A stretch of 64,000 nucleotides of DNA from Aphelocoma coerulescens (Eukaryota > Chordata > Aves > Passeriformes > Corvidae). The position numbers and the translations under genes were made by a program. The notes beneath the pieces were generated by a model. The model was not told where the DNA came from and did no database searches. It worked only from the letters and a program-made list of their open reading frames with translations. The stretch lies in assembly GCF_041296385.1 (NCBI RefSeq), contig NW_027184062.1:377001-441000 (forward strand). The letters run 5' to 3'. Positions 1-11,554 of this stretch are shown here, piece after piece (position 1 is the first letter of the stretch; each line of letters starts with the position of its first letter).

Positions 1-1430
1 CGGTTTTCAAAAGATCCTGTTCCTCTTATCTTGACAAGATTAAGGCGAATCCTGCTGCTTAGGTTTTGTGATTAACATTTGCTGTCTCTTAGTAGTTCAC
101 TCGTGTTTACATGAGTTAACTATGGATCAACCCCCTTCTCAATTTTAGCACTGAAAGGATATTAGAGTCATTTAAAGAGATGTCTCCTATGGAGTACTAT
201 AAAACTGCCATAATGGTAAGACGTTTTCATACAGTAGTTTTAGCACAGAAGTAATATATGTACAATCTTGGATGTTTCATCCTGCTGGCTCAGGAGCCAG
301 TATTGAGCTTTTCTCCTTTAAATCCAGTCTTAGAGCTCTGCAAGGATCACTGCAGCATGACGTTGTGACAAGGGGATGCTGATTCATGCATAAACCTTTG
401 ACGCTTTCCTTCTATCTTCAAGCAGCTTTGAAAACCAGTGATTATCTGGCATGTTGCGACTTGAGAGTCATGGTAAAGGTTTCACCAAACACTTTGTAAT
501 ATCAGGCTACAGCTTTCATTCCTAAGGAAAGAGCATTGAGCAGATTGCTGGCAAAATGCTGAAAGAATGAGCCAAAACCAAAATCCTTTAATGGGAAAGA
601 TGGAAAAAATTTAGATGTGTTTATTTGAACTAAAAATAATGTGGACCAAGCCTAAATGTATTTCACACTAAATTCTTAGAACTGATTTTAAGGGAAGAAG
701 TGAGAAAGATGAATTCCCAAGCGGAATTTTCAGCAGCATAATATTGAGCATTTATTAGTAGAACAAAGGCATATCACAGTGCAGGAGCACTTAGCAATAT
801 TGCTAGAGGCGTGGCTCCATTCATTTTACTGTGAACTTTAGTACTTCTTTAAACATAGTCCTTAAGCCCAGAAAGTCATTTACACTTCACTCAACTTTCC
901 CCCCTCCGTCTCTGCCCCCTTGCGCCAGCACACGCCAGCACACTGCCACCTCGGTCCTCTGAGTAGCTCCAGAATTGAAGGCAGGCACCCCCCTCCGGTG
1001 CCTCCTCAGTCTCCAACCTAATTTGTAGTTGATGGGTTCTTTGGGAGGTGTGAGTTTTGATGAGATAACAGACTTCGTGGGATGCATGAGGTTTATCTTC
1101 TTTGTTTCTTGAAGATGTCTTGGTTTCCACCTCTGTAATTTCTCAACTGAAAGGACATTTATTATCATGTGTTTCTTCCTACGTTTCCCAACATGTTACC
1201 ACTCATTCGAAGTTACAATTTACTCTAGTCTTGTTTTTACTTACCTATATTTTACCTTAACACTATTTCTACATAGTACATTCTCACTTCTAAATGTTAA
1301 AGTGATAGATGCGAAAGACAAAATTTATCGTTCACTCATTTATCACAGGAGGAATGTGTTAGCTGCTTGTGTTGCAGTTCACTTGTAATTGTGGTCTATT
1401 ACCGCAGGCCTGGGCCCTAGGGTGTATCAC
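1..1430. other. Inter-palindrome DNA, no recognisable gene
   Basis: AT-rich, noncoding-looking DNA. Short open frames at 887-1168 on the minus strand show no domain I recognise, and one of them is altered in the unit 2 copy (loss of its upstream methionine), which argues against a conserved protein. Nothing else is supported here. The same sequence is at 39415-40844. Confidence 0.6.
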
Positions 1431-1772
1431 TGTGTCCCGCAGCCATAGGGAGGAGGAGGAGAGAAGATCCAGCAGGCAGGAATTGTGCACCAAGATTTAT
1501 TCATTTAATTATTTCACAAACTCTTTTACAGACTTTTTTCTTCATAGTCTAATTGGACAAAGGATCAGCCCCCCCCCTTGGGGTGATTGGCTAAAATCCT
1601 AAACCATCCATTGTCAAAATATTTTTCTACTAGACCATAAACCAGACTTTTCAAGGTTGCAGGTGGCTTGGTTGTTTACATACTCTGCTACCTCTTCTGT
1701 GAGAGAGAAAAGTCTCTCACAGACTTAGAAAATAGCAAGAAAATCCTCGCTAGCAGCATTTTGGTATCTACA
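1431..1772 (-). repeat. 3' LTR of class II ERV remnant
   Basis: On the minus strand it begins TGTAGATACC directly after a polypurine tract (AAAAAGGGGGAA). It contains AATAAA (complement of 1496-1501) and ends in CA near 1431-1433. The far end is approximate because there is no second LTR to compare. Confidence 0.75.
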
Positions 1773-1901
1773 ATTCCCCCTTTTTGTTTGATAAGATAAC
1801 AACTCCACTATTAATCCTAAATAGAAATTTACATCAGTTATTAATTCTAAATATGTCCTTAAGGCTTTAACGATCTGACTCCATAACAAGAAATTTAAAG
1901 T

Positions 1902-2475
1902 TCAGTCTCTGCTTGTGGAAGGACCATCCCAGTCTCTGCTTGTAGAAGGACCATCTGCCTGATGGTCAACATCTTGGTCATCATCAGAAGAGTCTGATGG
2001 CTGATGATCTACATTCTGGTGGCCACTTGGATGGTTGGTGTTCTGGTCATCATTTGGAGGTTGCCTGTTCTGCCTCTGGTGCCGTAGGGCAGGGCGAACA
2101 CATTTTGCAGCTAGCCACCGTACCCCAGTATCTGTAGAAACGCAAGCATAGCCACGACCCCAAACCATAAGTTCCCGCAGGCCTTCCCACTGGTTAGTGA
2201 GTAAATTCCACACCCAGACTTTTGCCCAGGGCAGTTGTCTCTTGCCTGCAGATTGCAATGAGAGAAAGTGATTCAGAAGAACAGGATTCTTTGAATTTTG
2301 TGGTACCGTAAGGTGATTAATTGTATACGAGCTTTTGCTAGTCGGCTTCAGTAACCAAATTCAAAGGTTCCTGTGAGAATCGTTGAAAAGCCATGATAAC
2401 AGCCCTTAATTCAACTAACTAAGCAGAGTCTGACTCGGATTGGTGTGTTAATCAACCACTGCAAAGGCAGTGTAG
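1902..2475 (-). pseudogene. pol: Class II ERV pol fragment: RNase H piece plus integrase C-terminus
   Basis: The 2335-2475 part decodes on the minus strand to an RNase H core piece (VELRAVIMAF, then LNLVTEAD) that retains an acidic Glu and Asp but is broken by stops. The 1902-2280 part is an open stretch ending the integrase, with KVWVWN and VWGRGYACV typical of the class II integrase C-terminal domain. It ends in an unusual Asp/His/Gln-rich tail and two tandem copies of a 27-nt segment, each encoding WDGPSTSRD or a close variant. RT and the integrase catalytic core are deleted, so it cannot encode an active enzyme. The class assignment is firm; whether the acidic tail was ever functional is unknown. 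Confidence 0.8.
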
Positions 2476-2508
2476 GATACTGTGCACCTTTGCGCACAGT
2501 GACCCCTG

Positions 2509-2996
2509 CTAAAAATTTGTCCCGATCCGTATGCCCCAGGCTGCCAACACATCCCGTCCCCAAAGGTTAAGGGAAGTGGTAGTAACATAAGGCCTAATTG
2601 TAGCTGTGTGCCCCTCTGAGTCCTTCACCGTCACAGGCCGTTCGCTTCAATAGCTCTGTGTGGTTCATCCTCATCCTGTGATGGCCGATCCCACTGGGGG
2701 TAAAGGCCATGAGGGAGGCCACGCAGAGAAGGAGATGATAGTTACATCAGCACCAGTATCAATCAAACCTTGAAGCTGAGTCCAGGGCGGACGGGCGTTC
2801 GGCAGGATCAGGGTACACGTCATCTGTGGCCTTTGGTCAGAGATGTCTGCAGTCCAGAAGGCCTGCAGAAGTCCTGTAGATCCACTGCTGTTATCTTTGT
2901 GAGTTTGTTGTTCTATCCTGGGGACACAAGACTTAAAAGGCACTAATTTAGCAAGGCAGGTCTTTTCAGGAATAGTTACAGGGGGTTTTCAAATTC
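2509..2996 (-). pseudogene. pro: Class II ERV dUTPase-protease fragment
   Basis: The minus-strand translation starts with the end of a dUTPase-like segment (CLAKLVPF). The aspartic protease follows, with active-site LIDTGAD near residue 60 of the open part and the flap and C-terminal motif LWGRDVLAAWG near 2540-2570. The frame is broken near 2671, so the two halves lie in different frames. Retroviral protease normally cleaves Gag-Pol polyproteins; this copy is dead. The same breaks occur in unit 2. Confidence 0.8.
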
Positions 2997-3306
2997 CCTA
3001 TAAAACTGAGGACAAGGCTCCGAGGAGCGGATTCCCATCAATCCGACCTCATCCTCATCCTATCGCATTAAACCTGTTAGAAGCCAGACCTGAACAGCCC
3101 CTCTCTTCCTTTGTCTCTGAGCTAACGTGAGCCGACATCAACGGCTCCTGCCGTGTTTCCCTCTGCAAAGAAGCCAGCTAGCTAGCCCAGCAAGCTCTTT
3201 TCCTGATCCCGAAGTCGCTTCAGCGACGCGTGGAGGTAACGCAGCTGGACTGTCTCTGACCAGGGGCACGCCAGAGTCAGTGCCTCGAGCACCAAACGCT
3301 GCGTTA
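2997..3306. other. Unassigned segment outside the palindrome, LTR-like composition
   Basis: About 310 bp between the class II remnant and the palindrome boundary. It contains a TATA-like CTATAAAA at 2998-3005 and an ATTAAA near 3067, so it could be a fragment of another LTR, but no TG/CA ends or partner were found. Its end coincides exactly with loss of inverted homology at 3307. Confidence 0.3.
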
Positions 3307-4016
3307 TTGGACATTGAAGGTTCAGGCTAAGGAGAATCCAAAACGTGGACAGCATCTCCCTTCTGCTGGAAGCCTTGAAGTTCACCACTGCAGTCTGCAG
3401 CCTACACAGATCATGTGAGTATTGTAAAAGTTCTCCAAGGAAGAGCAAGAACGAGGCTAATGCATGCACACAAACGCTGATCAAAAGCACTTGATGCTCT
3501 TGGACAAAAATAGGGAACCTTCACTTTTGGAAAGACAAGGTGACTATGGTTGTCTCTACAGTACTAGTAGGAAAATATCCCTGAAGTTTTGCAAAACCTC
3601 TTTTCAGGGGTTTGTTAACTTCATCTTTGTTAAGAACTGGGGAACACAGGGAGACCTGTCACTTTTTTTGCAGAATGCCATAGAAACTGCTACACTCACT
3701 TCAACAACAGTCCAAGTAACCTTCTCTGCAAATACTGACCATTTGCAGTTCTGGTTGATACAAGCCCCCATTACCTAAGAAAGGAACAACTCGGCAAGCA
3801 GTTTGCATAGATGAACAACTTAGCACGACTGCGGCTGATGACATGCCCTGACCTTTTTTGCCTTCAGCTATGGGTGCCGTACCCTCCTACCCTCACACAT
3901 GCCACTCAAAGATCCACCTGTGACAGCAACTGTGCCAAGCCGCCACCCTTCTTCAGCACCATCGCACCTACCACAAGGTAGCTGAATCAGAGGGAAAAGG
4001 AGGTCGCCAATGGAGG
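3307..4016. other. Outer palindrome-arm segment, no gene recognised
   Basis: Present in both arms (mirror 36441-37169) and in unit 2 (42721-43430). A 104-codon open frame at 3464-3778 is kept in all three copies, but it has no recognisable domain and the DNA copies are nearly identical anyway, so its openness is not evidence of function. It forms the left flank of ERV-A; GAGG at 4013-4016 is the left target duplication. Confidence 0.5.
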
Positions 4017-4669
4017 TGTTATAAACATATATTATATTGGCTTCTCGCAAAGTATAAAGTAGATATTATATAATGTTAGAAATGCTTTTTGCTGTGTGGA
4101 TGTAGTTTTCTTTTTAGCAAGAATGTTAGCAAGTGTGAGCACGTAAGATAACCTCCAAACGAACAGAGGATGAGGCCCGAAAAGCTGCTAATCAACACTT
4201 TGTCTAGGGAGCAAAAGGGCCCAAAGGCTACTCCGCCCGGAGAACAGGCGGCCAGGAGAGTCCAAGAGCCGTTATCACCACTCTGCCCGGAGAGACGAAG
4301 AGGCCCAAAGCTGCAATCAGCCCTGTCTGTCTGGAGAATTAAGAAATCCACCCTACCATCGACTCTTGCCTAGCGGGCCCAACCCCAAGAATCAAGAGAA
4401 ATAAAACCACAAGGCAGAAGACTACGCATGCTCTAAAAAGGCGGAACCAAGGAGTGGCCGTGCAGAACAGCTCCAGGAAAAGTTTTAATATGAATAAAGA
4501 ACAGACAGTAAAAATGGTATAAAAAAGACTCACCTCTGGCATCAGGTGTGCTCTTGGCAGAGCACCAAGGCACCCGGCCATTACCCCGTTGCTTTATTTG
4601 ATGTGTCTCTTATTGTCTTTATATTAAACCCTTTAAATTCTCACAGGAGAGTGAACCTCGTTTTTCACA
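4017..4669 (+). repeat. ERV-A 5' LTR
   Basis: 653 bp, beginning TGTTATAAAC and ending TTTTTCACA. A TATA box (TATAAAAAAG) lies at 4518-4527 and a candidate polyadenylation signal ATTAAA at 4623-4628. An AATAAA at 4493-4498 lies upstream of the TATA box and is unlikely to be the R-region signal. It is aligned end to end with the 3' LTR at 13451. Confidence 0.93.
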
Positions 4670-5581
4670 ATTAAGGGCTCGTCCCGGAGCTACACCTCGC
4701 CTCTGAAAAGCGTGGGAGGATTCAAGAAGCAAGGGTAAGGCGCCTCCCGCCCAAGTTGGCAGGACCTTTGCTTAGCATCCTCTGGCGTGATTTGGTGGCA
4801 GCAGGGCAACACCCGGAGGACAAGAAAGACACAAAAATAAAGCAAATGAAAGAGAGCGCTCTCGACAAAAATCCCACAGACACTGGAAAAGAAACAGGAC
4901 TGGGAAGTATTGTCCAAAGAAAAAGGGGGTGGTTACGGGAGATGAGCGTGTGTGAATGAGACGTGGGCTGGTTGCCCCCAGATCTGCGAAGCGAGTGTGG
5001 CAGTCTCTGAGTGCTGCCGTTCCGTCTTGTTCACGAGAACAGCGGCCAGCGAGGAGACAAAGCGAGAGATAAGCGGAGTGAAAGAATCTCCGGGGGTGAC
5101 TGGGACGGGGTCCCAGAGAAGGGGTTGCAAAGTGGGAGCTACCCCCCCATATGCTGGGTTGAGGAAAACTCCAAGAGCACCCAGGGCCTAAAAGTACCCC
5201 AAGAGAGGTTGGGGTTTGGATGCTAGCAATGCCGGGTTGAGGGAAATCCAAGAGCACCCAGAATCCTAAGGATTATATCATACCCATGGGTGGATACTAA
5301 CAAGTGACTTGAAAGAGGTACCTTATTATTCTGTTGTGAGTAGGAATGAGTGAGTGAACAAATATTAAAAAAGAGTGAATGTGTGAATGAAAAACTGTGT
5401 AATTCGAAGTTAACTTTGTTTTTGGGGAAGGTGGGCTCTAATAAATTTTTTGGTGTTTTTTGTACTGTGAAAGGGTGGGTAGTATTTTACAGCAGTGAAG
5501 ATTGGTGTTTTAAAGGAATGAATTAGTATTTCAAAGGGGGGGATAAATTGGTATTTTGAGTAATAGAGAACTCCTGGGAAA
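4670..5581 (+). other. ERV-A 5' untranslated leader
   Basis: About 0.9 kb between the LTR and the gag start, a usual length for a gammaretroviral leader (packaging region and splice donor expected). Short open frames on both strands show no retroviral domain. I could not assign a packaging signal from sequence alone. Confidence 0.6.
4672..4689 (+). promoter_or_regulatory. ERV-A primer-binding site, tRNA-Pro-like
   Basis: Two bases after the LTR end, the sequence TAAGGGCTCGTCCCGGAG matches the tRNA-Pro type primer-binding site at about 14 of 18 positions, with a perfect GGGCTCGTCC core. The spacing is normal for retroviruses. Confidence 0.7.
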
Positions 5582-7468
5582 ATGGGACAACAACCTAGTA
5601 AATTAAGTTCAAATTATAAAAGGGTGCCAGAGGATATACCCCGAGACAGTCCCCTCGGGGTCAAACTCGCAAACTGGGAAACTGATCCTTCTACAAAAGG
5701 AAAAGAGAAAGTAAAAATGATTCAATTCTGCATGAAAGAGTGGGTAAAAAAGGAAATCAGATCTGATCATGTGTACTGGCCAAAATACGGGTCTGATGAG
5801 GCATGGATTTGCCAGGCTCTAAATGTATTTGTAAATTCAAAAGAGCCATCTCACCCTGAGGAGAGAGAATATGCTTCTTGCTGGACAGGAATTACAAAAC
5901 CTCTGGGAACCAAAGTCTTCAAAATATCAGAAACCGCAGAGGAAAAGCAAACAGAAGAGAAAAAAGGCTGAGACCCTTTAGAAGTATTGCCTCCGCCGCC
6001 AGCACCAGAAGCTGCCCTCCTCCCCCTGGCTCCGGGGCTTCCCCCGCCAGCCCCCCCTCCGCCCGCACCGGGGGCCTTTCCCCCGGCAGCCCTCCCGCCC
6101 CAATGGAGCTGGGGGGGAGCCCTGCCCCCGCCCATGCCGGGGATCCCACCCTTCCCATATATCTCGGGAATCCCAGCACCCTCAATTGCATCAAGGGAAA
6201 GGTCACACGTCCCGGCTTCAGCCCCTACCTCTCCTGCCTTGAGAAACCCGGCTTTAGCCCCGGTGCCCGCCTCCTGTGCTCCGGAATATCTGGCTTCACT
6301 GCCATACCCCACCCCCACCCTCTGCACCACAGAATATTCAGCTTCAGCGCCAGACTTTGAATCTGCCCCTCCTCCCCAGGGGAGTTCGGTGCTTTCTTCC
6401 CAAATCAACCCTCTTCTTAACGAAGGAGCACCATCCCAGAATACAGGAGGTGCCATTAAGGCTCCGAGGCAGCCCAACAAGCCCTCCATTGCTAAACAAA
6501 CAGAGGGAAGCCGAGAAATTCATTTCTTTCCGTTAAGAGAAGTACCTACGGGAGGAGGGGGAAGCGGCTTTGTGAGTGCTCCTCTAACCTCTACAGAGGT
6601 TAGGAATTTCAAAAAAGAAATTAAAGGATTATTAGAAGACCCCATAGGTACAGCTGAAATGTTGGACCAGTTCTTAGGTCCCAACATTTTCACTTGGGAA
6701 GAAATGCAATCAATAATGAAAATAATATTCTCCCAAGAAGAAAGAGAAATGATTAGAATTGCTGGAATAAAAATTTGGGGAAAAGAAAACCAACAAGGTC
6801 CACCCGGGGATCAGAAAATGCCCATTACACCTCCTAACTGGAACCAAAATGATGAAGCTGGGAGGGGACATATGAATGATTATTGTAATTTGATAATCAA
6901 GGGAATAAAAGAGGGGGCACTCTGAGGACAAAATGTCAGAAAGGCCTTTGAGGGGCAGCAAGGGAAGGAAGAAACCCCGACTGAGTGGCTGGAGAGGCTC
7001 CGAAAGAATATGAAACAATATTCTGGGAGAGACCCGGAGTCCCTAGCAGGGCAAGCCCTGCTAAGAGTTAACTTTGTCACTCATGCCTGGCCAGATATTA
7101 GAAAAAAATTGGAAAAAATAGAAGATTGGTATGAGAAACCATTACAAGACCTAGTAAGGGAAGCTCAAAAGATATATATGTCCGGAGGGATGAAGAAAAA
7201 GCCAAAGTGGGAGCAAAGATCATGATAGCCACTATGCGAGAGAGTACCTTCCAAAAAAAATCTAAAGCCCTCAGGTAACACTCCTAAACATTCCAGATTC
7301 AGAAATGGTGGAAAAGAGAAAAATAAAACCTCAGCACAATCAAGATTCCAAGAACAACCCAGGGATGCCTGTTTCTATTGCAAGGAAGAAGGGCATTATC
7401 AAAGAGAATGCCCCCACCTGAGGAGGGATCTGAAAAGATTTCAAGAGACACGCACAGAAGAAAAATAG
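5582..7468 (+). pseudogene. gag: ERV-A gag (matrix, proline-rich region, capsid, nucleocapsid), broken
   Basis: Gag would form the virion core. The ATG at 5582 starts MGQQPSKLSS, with Gly2 positioned for myristoylation, followed by a matrix-like domain to about 5968. An in-frame TGA lies at 5969-5971. The same frame then continues through a very Pro/Ala-rich stretch (about 5987-6440) resembling the p12 region, and a capsid region (about 6520-7200) broken by TGA at 6923-6925 and by adjacent TGA-TAG at 7223-7228. A single zinc knuckle CFYCKEEGHYQREC sits at 7370-7411. The frame ends at TAG 7466-7468, followed in phase by pol. The four internal stops mean no full Gag can be made without recoding. 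Unit 2 carries the same stops. Confidence 0.9.
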
Positions 7469-10400
7469 GGAAATCATGGGCTCTATTTTTGGGGGGATAA
7501 ATACCATCTGGAGCCTTTGATAACTTTAAAAGTAGGCCCCGAAGAGGAAGTATTGGAATTTATAGTTGACACTGGGGCAGAAAAGACTTGTGTGATGAAT
7601 ATTCCAAAAGGGAGTAATGATATGGTAAAAGTAACAGGAGCAAAGGGGGAAGGATTTAAGGTCTCTGTCATTAAAGATGTGGTTATTGAAGGGGAAACAA
7701 AAATAGGGATAGGGGATGCTTTGTTAGCTCCTGAGGCTGGCAGCAATTTATTGGGAAGGGATTTACAAATCCAACTGGGGATTGGAGTCATACCAGAAGA
7801 AGGGAAAATGACGGCCAAAGTGTTTAAACTTAGCCAAGAAGATGAAAGCAAAATTAACAGAGAGGTTTGGGCTAGGGAAGGGAATAGGGGTGGACTAGAT
7901 CTTGACCCCATAAGGGTCACAATTGAAAAAGAAGAAGGTCCCATTTGTGTACATCAGTACCCTATATCTTTAGAAGGGAGAAAAGGCTTAAAACCAGTGA
8001 TAGAAGAATTAATAAAGGATGGGACACTAGAACCTTGTAAATCCCCTCATAATAGCCCTATTCTCCCAGTAAAGAAATCTGATGGAAATTATAAATTAGT
8101 GCAAGATTTAAGAGAAGTAAACAAAAGAACACGGGCCTGCTACCCTATGGTTCCTAATCCCTGCACTCTTTTAAGCAAAATTCCACCTCAACATCAGTGG
8201 TTTAGTGTGGTAGATCTTAAAAATGCCTTTTGGGCCTGCCCACTGGCAGAGGAAAGCCGAAATATTTTTGCCTTTGAATGGGAAGATCCAAACACAGGGA
8301 AAAAGAACCAGTTGAGGTGGACTAAACTGCCACAGGGCTATTGTGAGGCCCCAAATTTATTTGGGCAAGCCTTGGGAGAAATACTACAAACCTTCCCCAC
8401 TCCCCCAGGAATACAATTTATCCAATATGGAGATGACCTTCTAATATCAGGAGAAGATGAAATGAAAGTTAAAGGAGCTACCATAAAGCTTCTAAATTTT
8501 CTTGGGGAAAAGGGACTAAAGGCATCAAAAAGGAAATTACAGTTTGTGGAATCAGAAGTAAAATATCTCGGCCACCTGATAAGCAAAGGTAGCTGACAAC
8601 TAAGTCCTGAAACAATTACAGGGATTTTATCCCTCCCTCCTCCCTCTTCAAAAAAGGAGGTTAGGAGACTGCTGGGGCTACTGGGATATTGCAGATTATG
8701 GATTGAAAGATATACACAAGCAGTAAAATTTTTATATGAAAAATTAACAGGGGGAGACAATATACAATGGACCAAAGATGATGATGATAATAAATTAGAA
8801 AAACTGAAGTTGAAACTAGCCTCGGTACCAGCCCTAAGCTTACCCTCACTAGAAAAACCCTTTCATTTATATGTGAATGCAGAAAATGGAGTAGCTCATG
8901 GTGTATTAGTCCGGGAATGGGGAGGGGTGAGAAGACCAATAGCTTATTTAGCTAAACTATTGGACCCAGTAAGCCGTGGCTGGCCAGTATGCATTCAAGC
9001 CATAGCAGCTACCGCTATTTTGGTGGAGGAGAGCCGTAAGCTCACCTTTGGAAGTAAACTGATTGTATACACACCCCATGCGGTCCGAAATGTGCTAAAT
9101 CAAAAAGCTGAAAAATGGTTAACAGACTCCAGGCTATTAAAATATGAAGCAATTCTGATTGACAGTAATGATCTAACTATAGAAGCAAGCAAAAGCCTCA
9201 ATCCGGCCCAATTCCTGTATGGAGAACCAAAAGATGACCTGGCACATGATTGCTTAGAAATTACTCAATACCAAACAAAAGTTCGAGAAGATCTAGCTGA
9301 ACAAGCCCTCTTAGAAGAGGAAAGAATATATGTGGATGGTTCATCCAGATGCTTGCAAGGAAAAAGAATGTCAAGATATGCCTTAGTCGATGGGATAAAT
9401 ATGCAGGCCATCGAAAAAGGAAAACTACCTTCAAATTGGTCGGCGCAGTCTTGTGAATTATATGCTCTAAAGAGAGCACTGGAGCATTTAGCACACAAAA
9501 AGGGGACCGTCTATACTGATTCAAAGTACATACCTTTGGAAAGATCTGGGAAGAAAGGGGTTTACTAAATTCAAAGGGGAAAGAACTGATACATGAAGGC
9601 CTGATTTCAGAAGTGTTGGAAGCATTAAAATTGCCTGAAGAAATAGCCGTAGTGCATATCAAAGGACACCAAGAAGGGATGACCCCAGAAATAAGAGGGA
9701 ATAACCTAGCAGACCAAGAAGCCAAAGATGCAGCAGAAAATGGGACTGAACCAATTCTGTTAATCCTGACCCCAGAAAGGGGAGAATTGGAAATCCCCAA
9801 ATTTAGTAAAGAAGAAGAAAAAGAATTATTTAAGATAGGGGGAGAACAAGATCAATCTGGAAAACGGAAACTTCCTGATGGGAGACAGTTACTTAATAAG
9901 CCACTCACTAAGAGAATATTAGAAGATATGCATCAAAAAACTCATTGGGGTACTCAAGCTAGCTTGTGTGATCATTTTCTAAAAAATTATGGGTGTATTG
10001 GAATCTTTGGGGTAGCAAAACAAATAACTGGGAACTGTAGAACTTGCCAAAGAGTGACTAGGAAAATAATGAGAAAAACAACATTAGGAGGCCGTGAGTT
10101 AGCTCTGCGACCATTCCAAAGTATCCAAGTAGATTTCACTAAACTTCCTCAAATACAGAGATGGAAGTTCCTATTAGTAATAGCAGACCACCTAACTTGT
10201 TGGGTAGAAGCAGTTCCTGCTACTAGAGCTACAGCTAACATAGTATGCAAAACCCTTCTGGAACAAATTATTCCCAGATATGGAATGGTTAATAAAATAA
10301 ACTCAGATAGAAGAACACATTTTACATCCAAAGTCTTACAACAAATAACTCAAGCCTTGGGAATAAAATGGGAATTACATACCCCCTGGCACCCACAAAG

Positions 10401-10977
10401 TTCAGGCCAAGTAGAAAGAGTGAACCAGACTTTGAAAAAAACTTTAACAAAATTAATGATTGAAACTCAAATGTCATGGGTAAAATGCTTACCTTTGGCT
10501 CTGTTGAGAGGCCGAACACAGCCCAGGTCAGACCTGGGAGTGTCTCCTTATGAGATGATGTTCGGATTACCCTTCCTTACTGCTCAACATGAAACAGCCA
10601 CTTATGAAGTAGGAGAAGTAAGTGTCAAAAAATATGTCACCGCAATTGCCAGAACACTTGAAAATTTGCGGCTGAAAGGAATGATCCCTCAAACCACAGC
10701 TTTGGAGTTCAAAATTCATAATATCCATTCAGGGGAATGGGTACTAGTAAAAACATGGAAAGAACAATCTTTGACTCCACAATGGGAGGGTCCTTTTCAG
10801 GTACTGCTGATGACTGAGGCCGCAATCCAGACCAAGGAACGAGGGTAGATCCATGCCAGCAGAATCAAAGGACCTGTAAAAGAACCTGAAGAGTGGACTG
10901 TAATATCCAAACCAGGTGATACCAAATTGATTCTTAAACGGAGACCAGGTGGCAATGAGCTAGAACAATCTAAATAA
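7469..10977 (+). pseudogene. pol: ERV-A pol (protease, RT, RNase H, integrase), broken
   Basis: Continues in the gag frame after UAG 7466-7468, the gammaretroviral arrangement in which pol is made by stop-codon readthrough. The protease has VDTGAEKT near 7565. RT spans about 7900-8750 with LPQGY and an atypical YGDD at 8426-8437. An in-frame TGA lies at 8594-8596. RNase H (about 8900-9700) is cut by a frameshift near 9527-9536. Integrase has an H-x3-H/C-x2-C zinc domain (about 9930-10060), the catalytic core with acidic residues in VDFTK, NSDRRTH and VERVNQT, and a C-terminal GPF motif near 10790. A TAG at 10846-10848 precedes the final stop at 10975. It is nonfunctional as read. Confidence 0.92.
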
Positions 10978-11554
10978 TCCAAGGGATATGCAAAGAATCA
11001 CACCTAACTGAGAAGTAAAAGCCAAATTTATATCAGTGGCCCCTGGACAAATTCTGGGACATCGTGGAGAAGAATATTCTCACTTCAAACAGGAAGGGTT
11101 GGGACTGGATCAAACAGGGAACTCTCATGTCCTGATTCTAGCCTGTGATTTGTATTAAGAAGGGGGAGAATCACAACTTCCATCAGTGCCACATCATATA
11201 CCCTGTTTGAATCATTCTAACACGGGGCATGCCAACCACGTCAAATATAAGTAATTAATCTAGAGGGAAATTGGCATTTCACACCGTCGACACCCTAGTT
11301 GTAAAGGGTGTCAAGCACAAAATCAACCCCCTATCCAGACAAAATCATAAGCAACAAAAGCAATAACTTTGCTCTGCAGATGGGAATTACTAGTGCCTGT
11401 TGAATGGGAAACACCTAAGATACGATAAGATACTACAGTTAAAAAGGTGCCAAAAGAAATTTGCCTAAAAGCTACAAAGGAAGTGACAAGGAAATAGAGG
11501 GCAAGACCGGGTCGGCCACTGTACTCGCCACCGAGAAGATCCAATACACCTGCT
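10978..11554 (+). other. ERV-A pol-env interval
   Basis: About 580 bp without a retained retroviral domain. It would contain the env splice acceptor in a gammaretrovirus, but I could not single one out. Short open frames are not recognised. Confidence 0.4.

Larger units (their letters stand above)
1431..2996 (-). mobile_element. Class II (betaretrovirus-like) ERV remnant, 3' part
   Basis: Minus-strand remnant that reads, 5' to 3': the end of a dUTPase-protease, a short RNase H piece, the C-terminal end of integrase, a polypurine tract (complement of 1771-1784) and a 3' LTR. Gag, RT and most of integrase are gone, no envelope lies between pol and the LTR, and no 5' LTR is visible. It is related to but clearly distinct from the intact ERV-K at 47823-55462; for example, both integrase tails share the motif WGRGY. 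Confidence 0.85.

Noticed and set aside
3464..3778. 104-codon frame kept in three copies (also 36698-37012 and 42878-43192)
   Set aside because: The copies are nearly identical segmental duplicates, so openness is not independent evidence. No signal, domain or plausible start context stood out.
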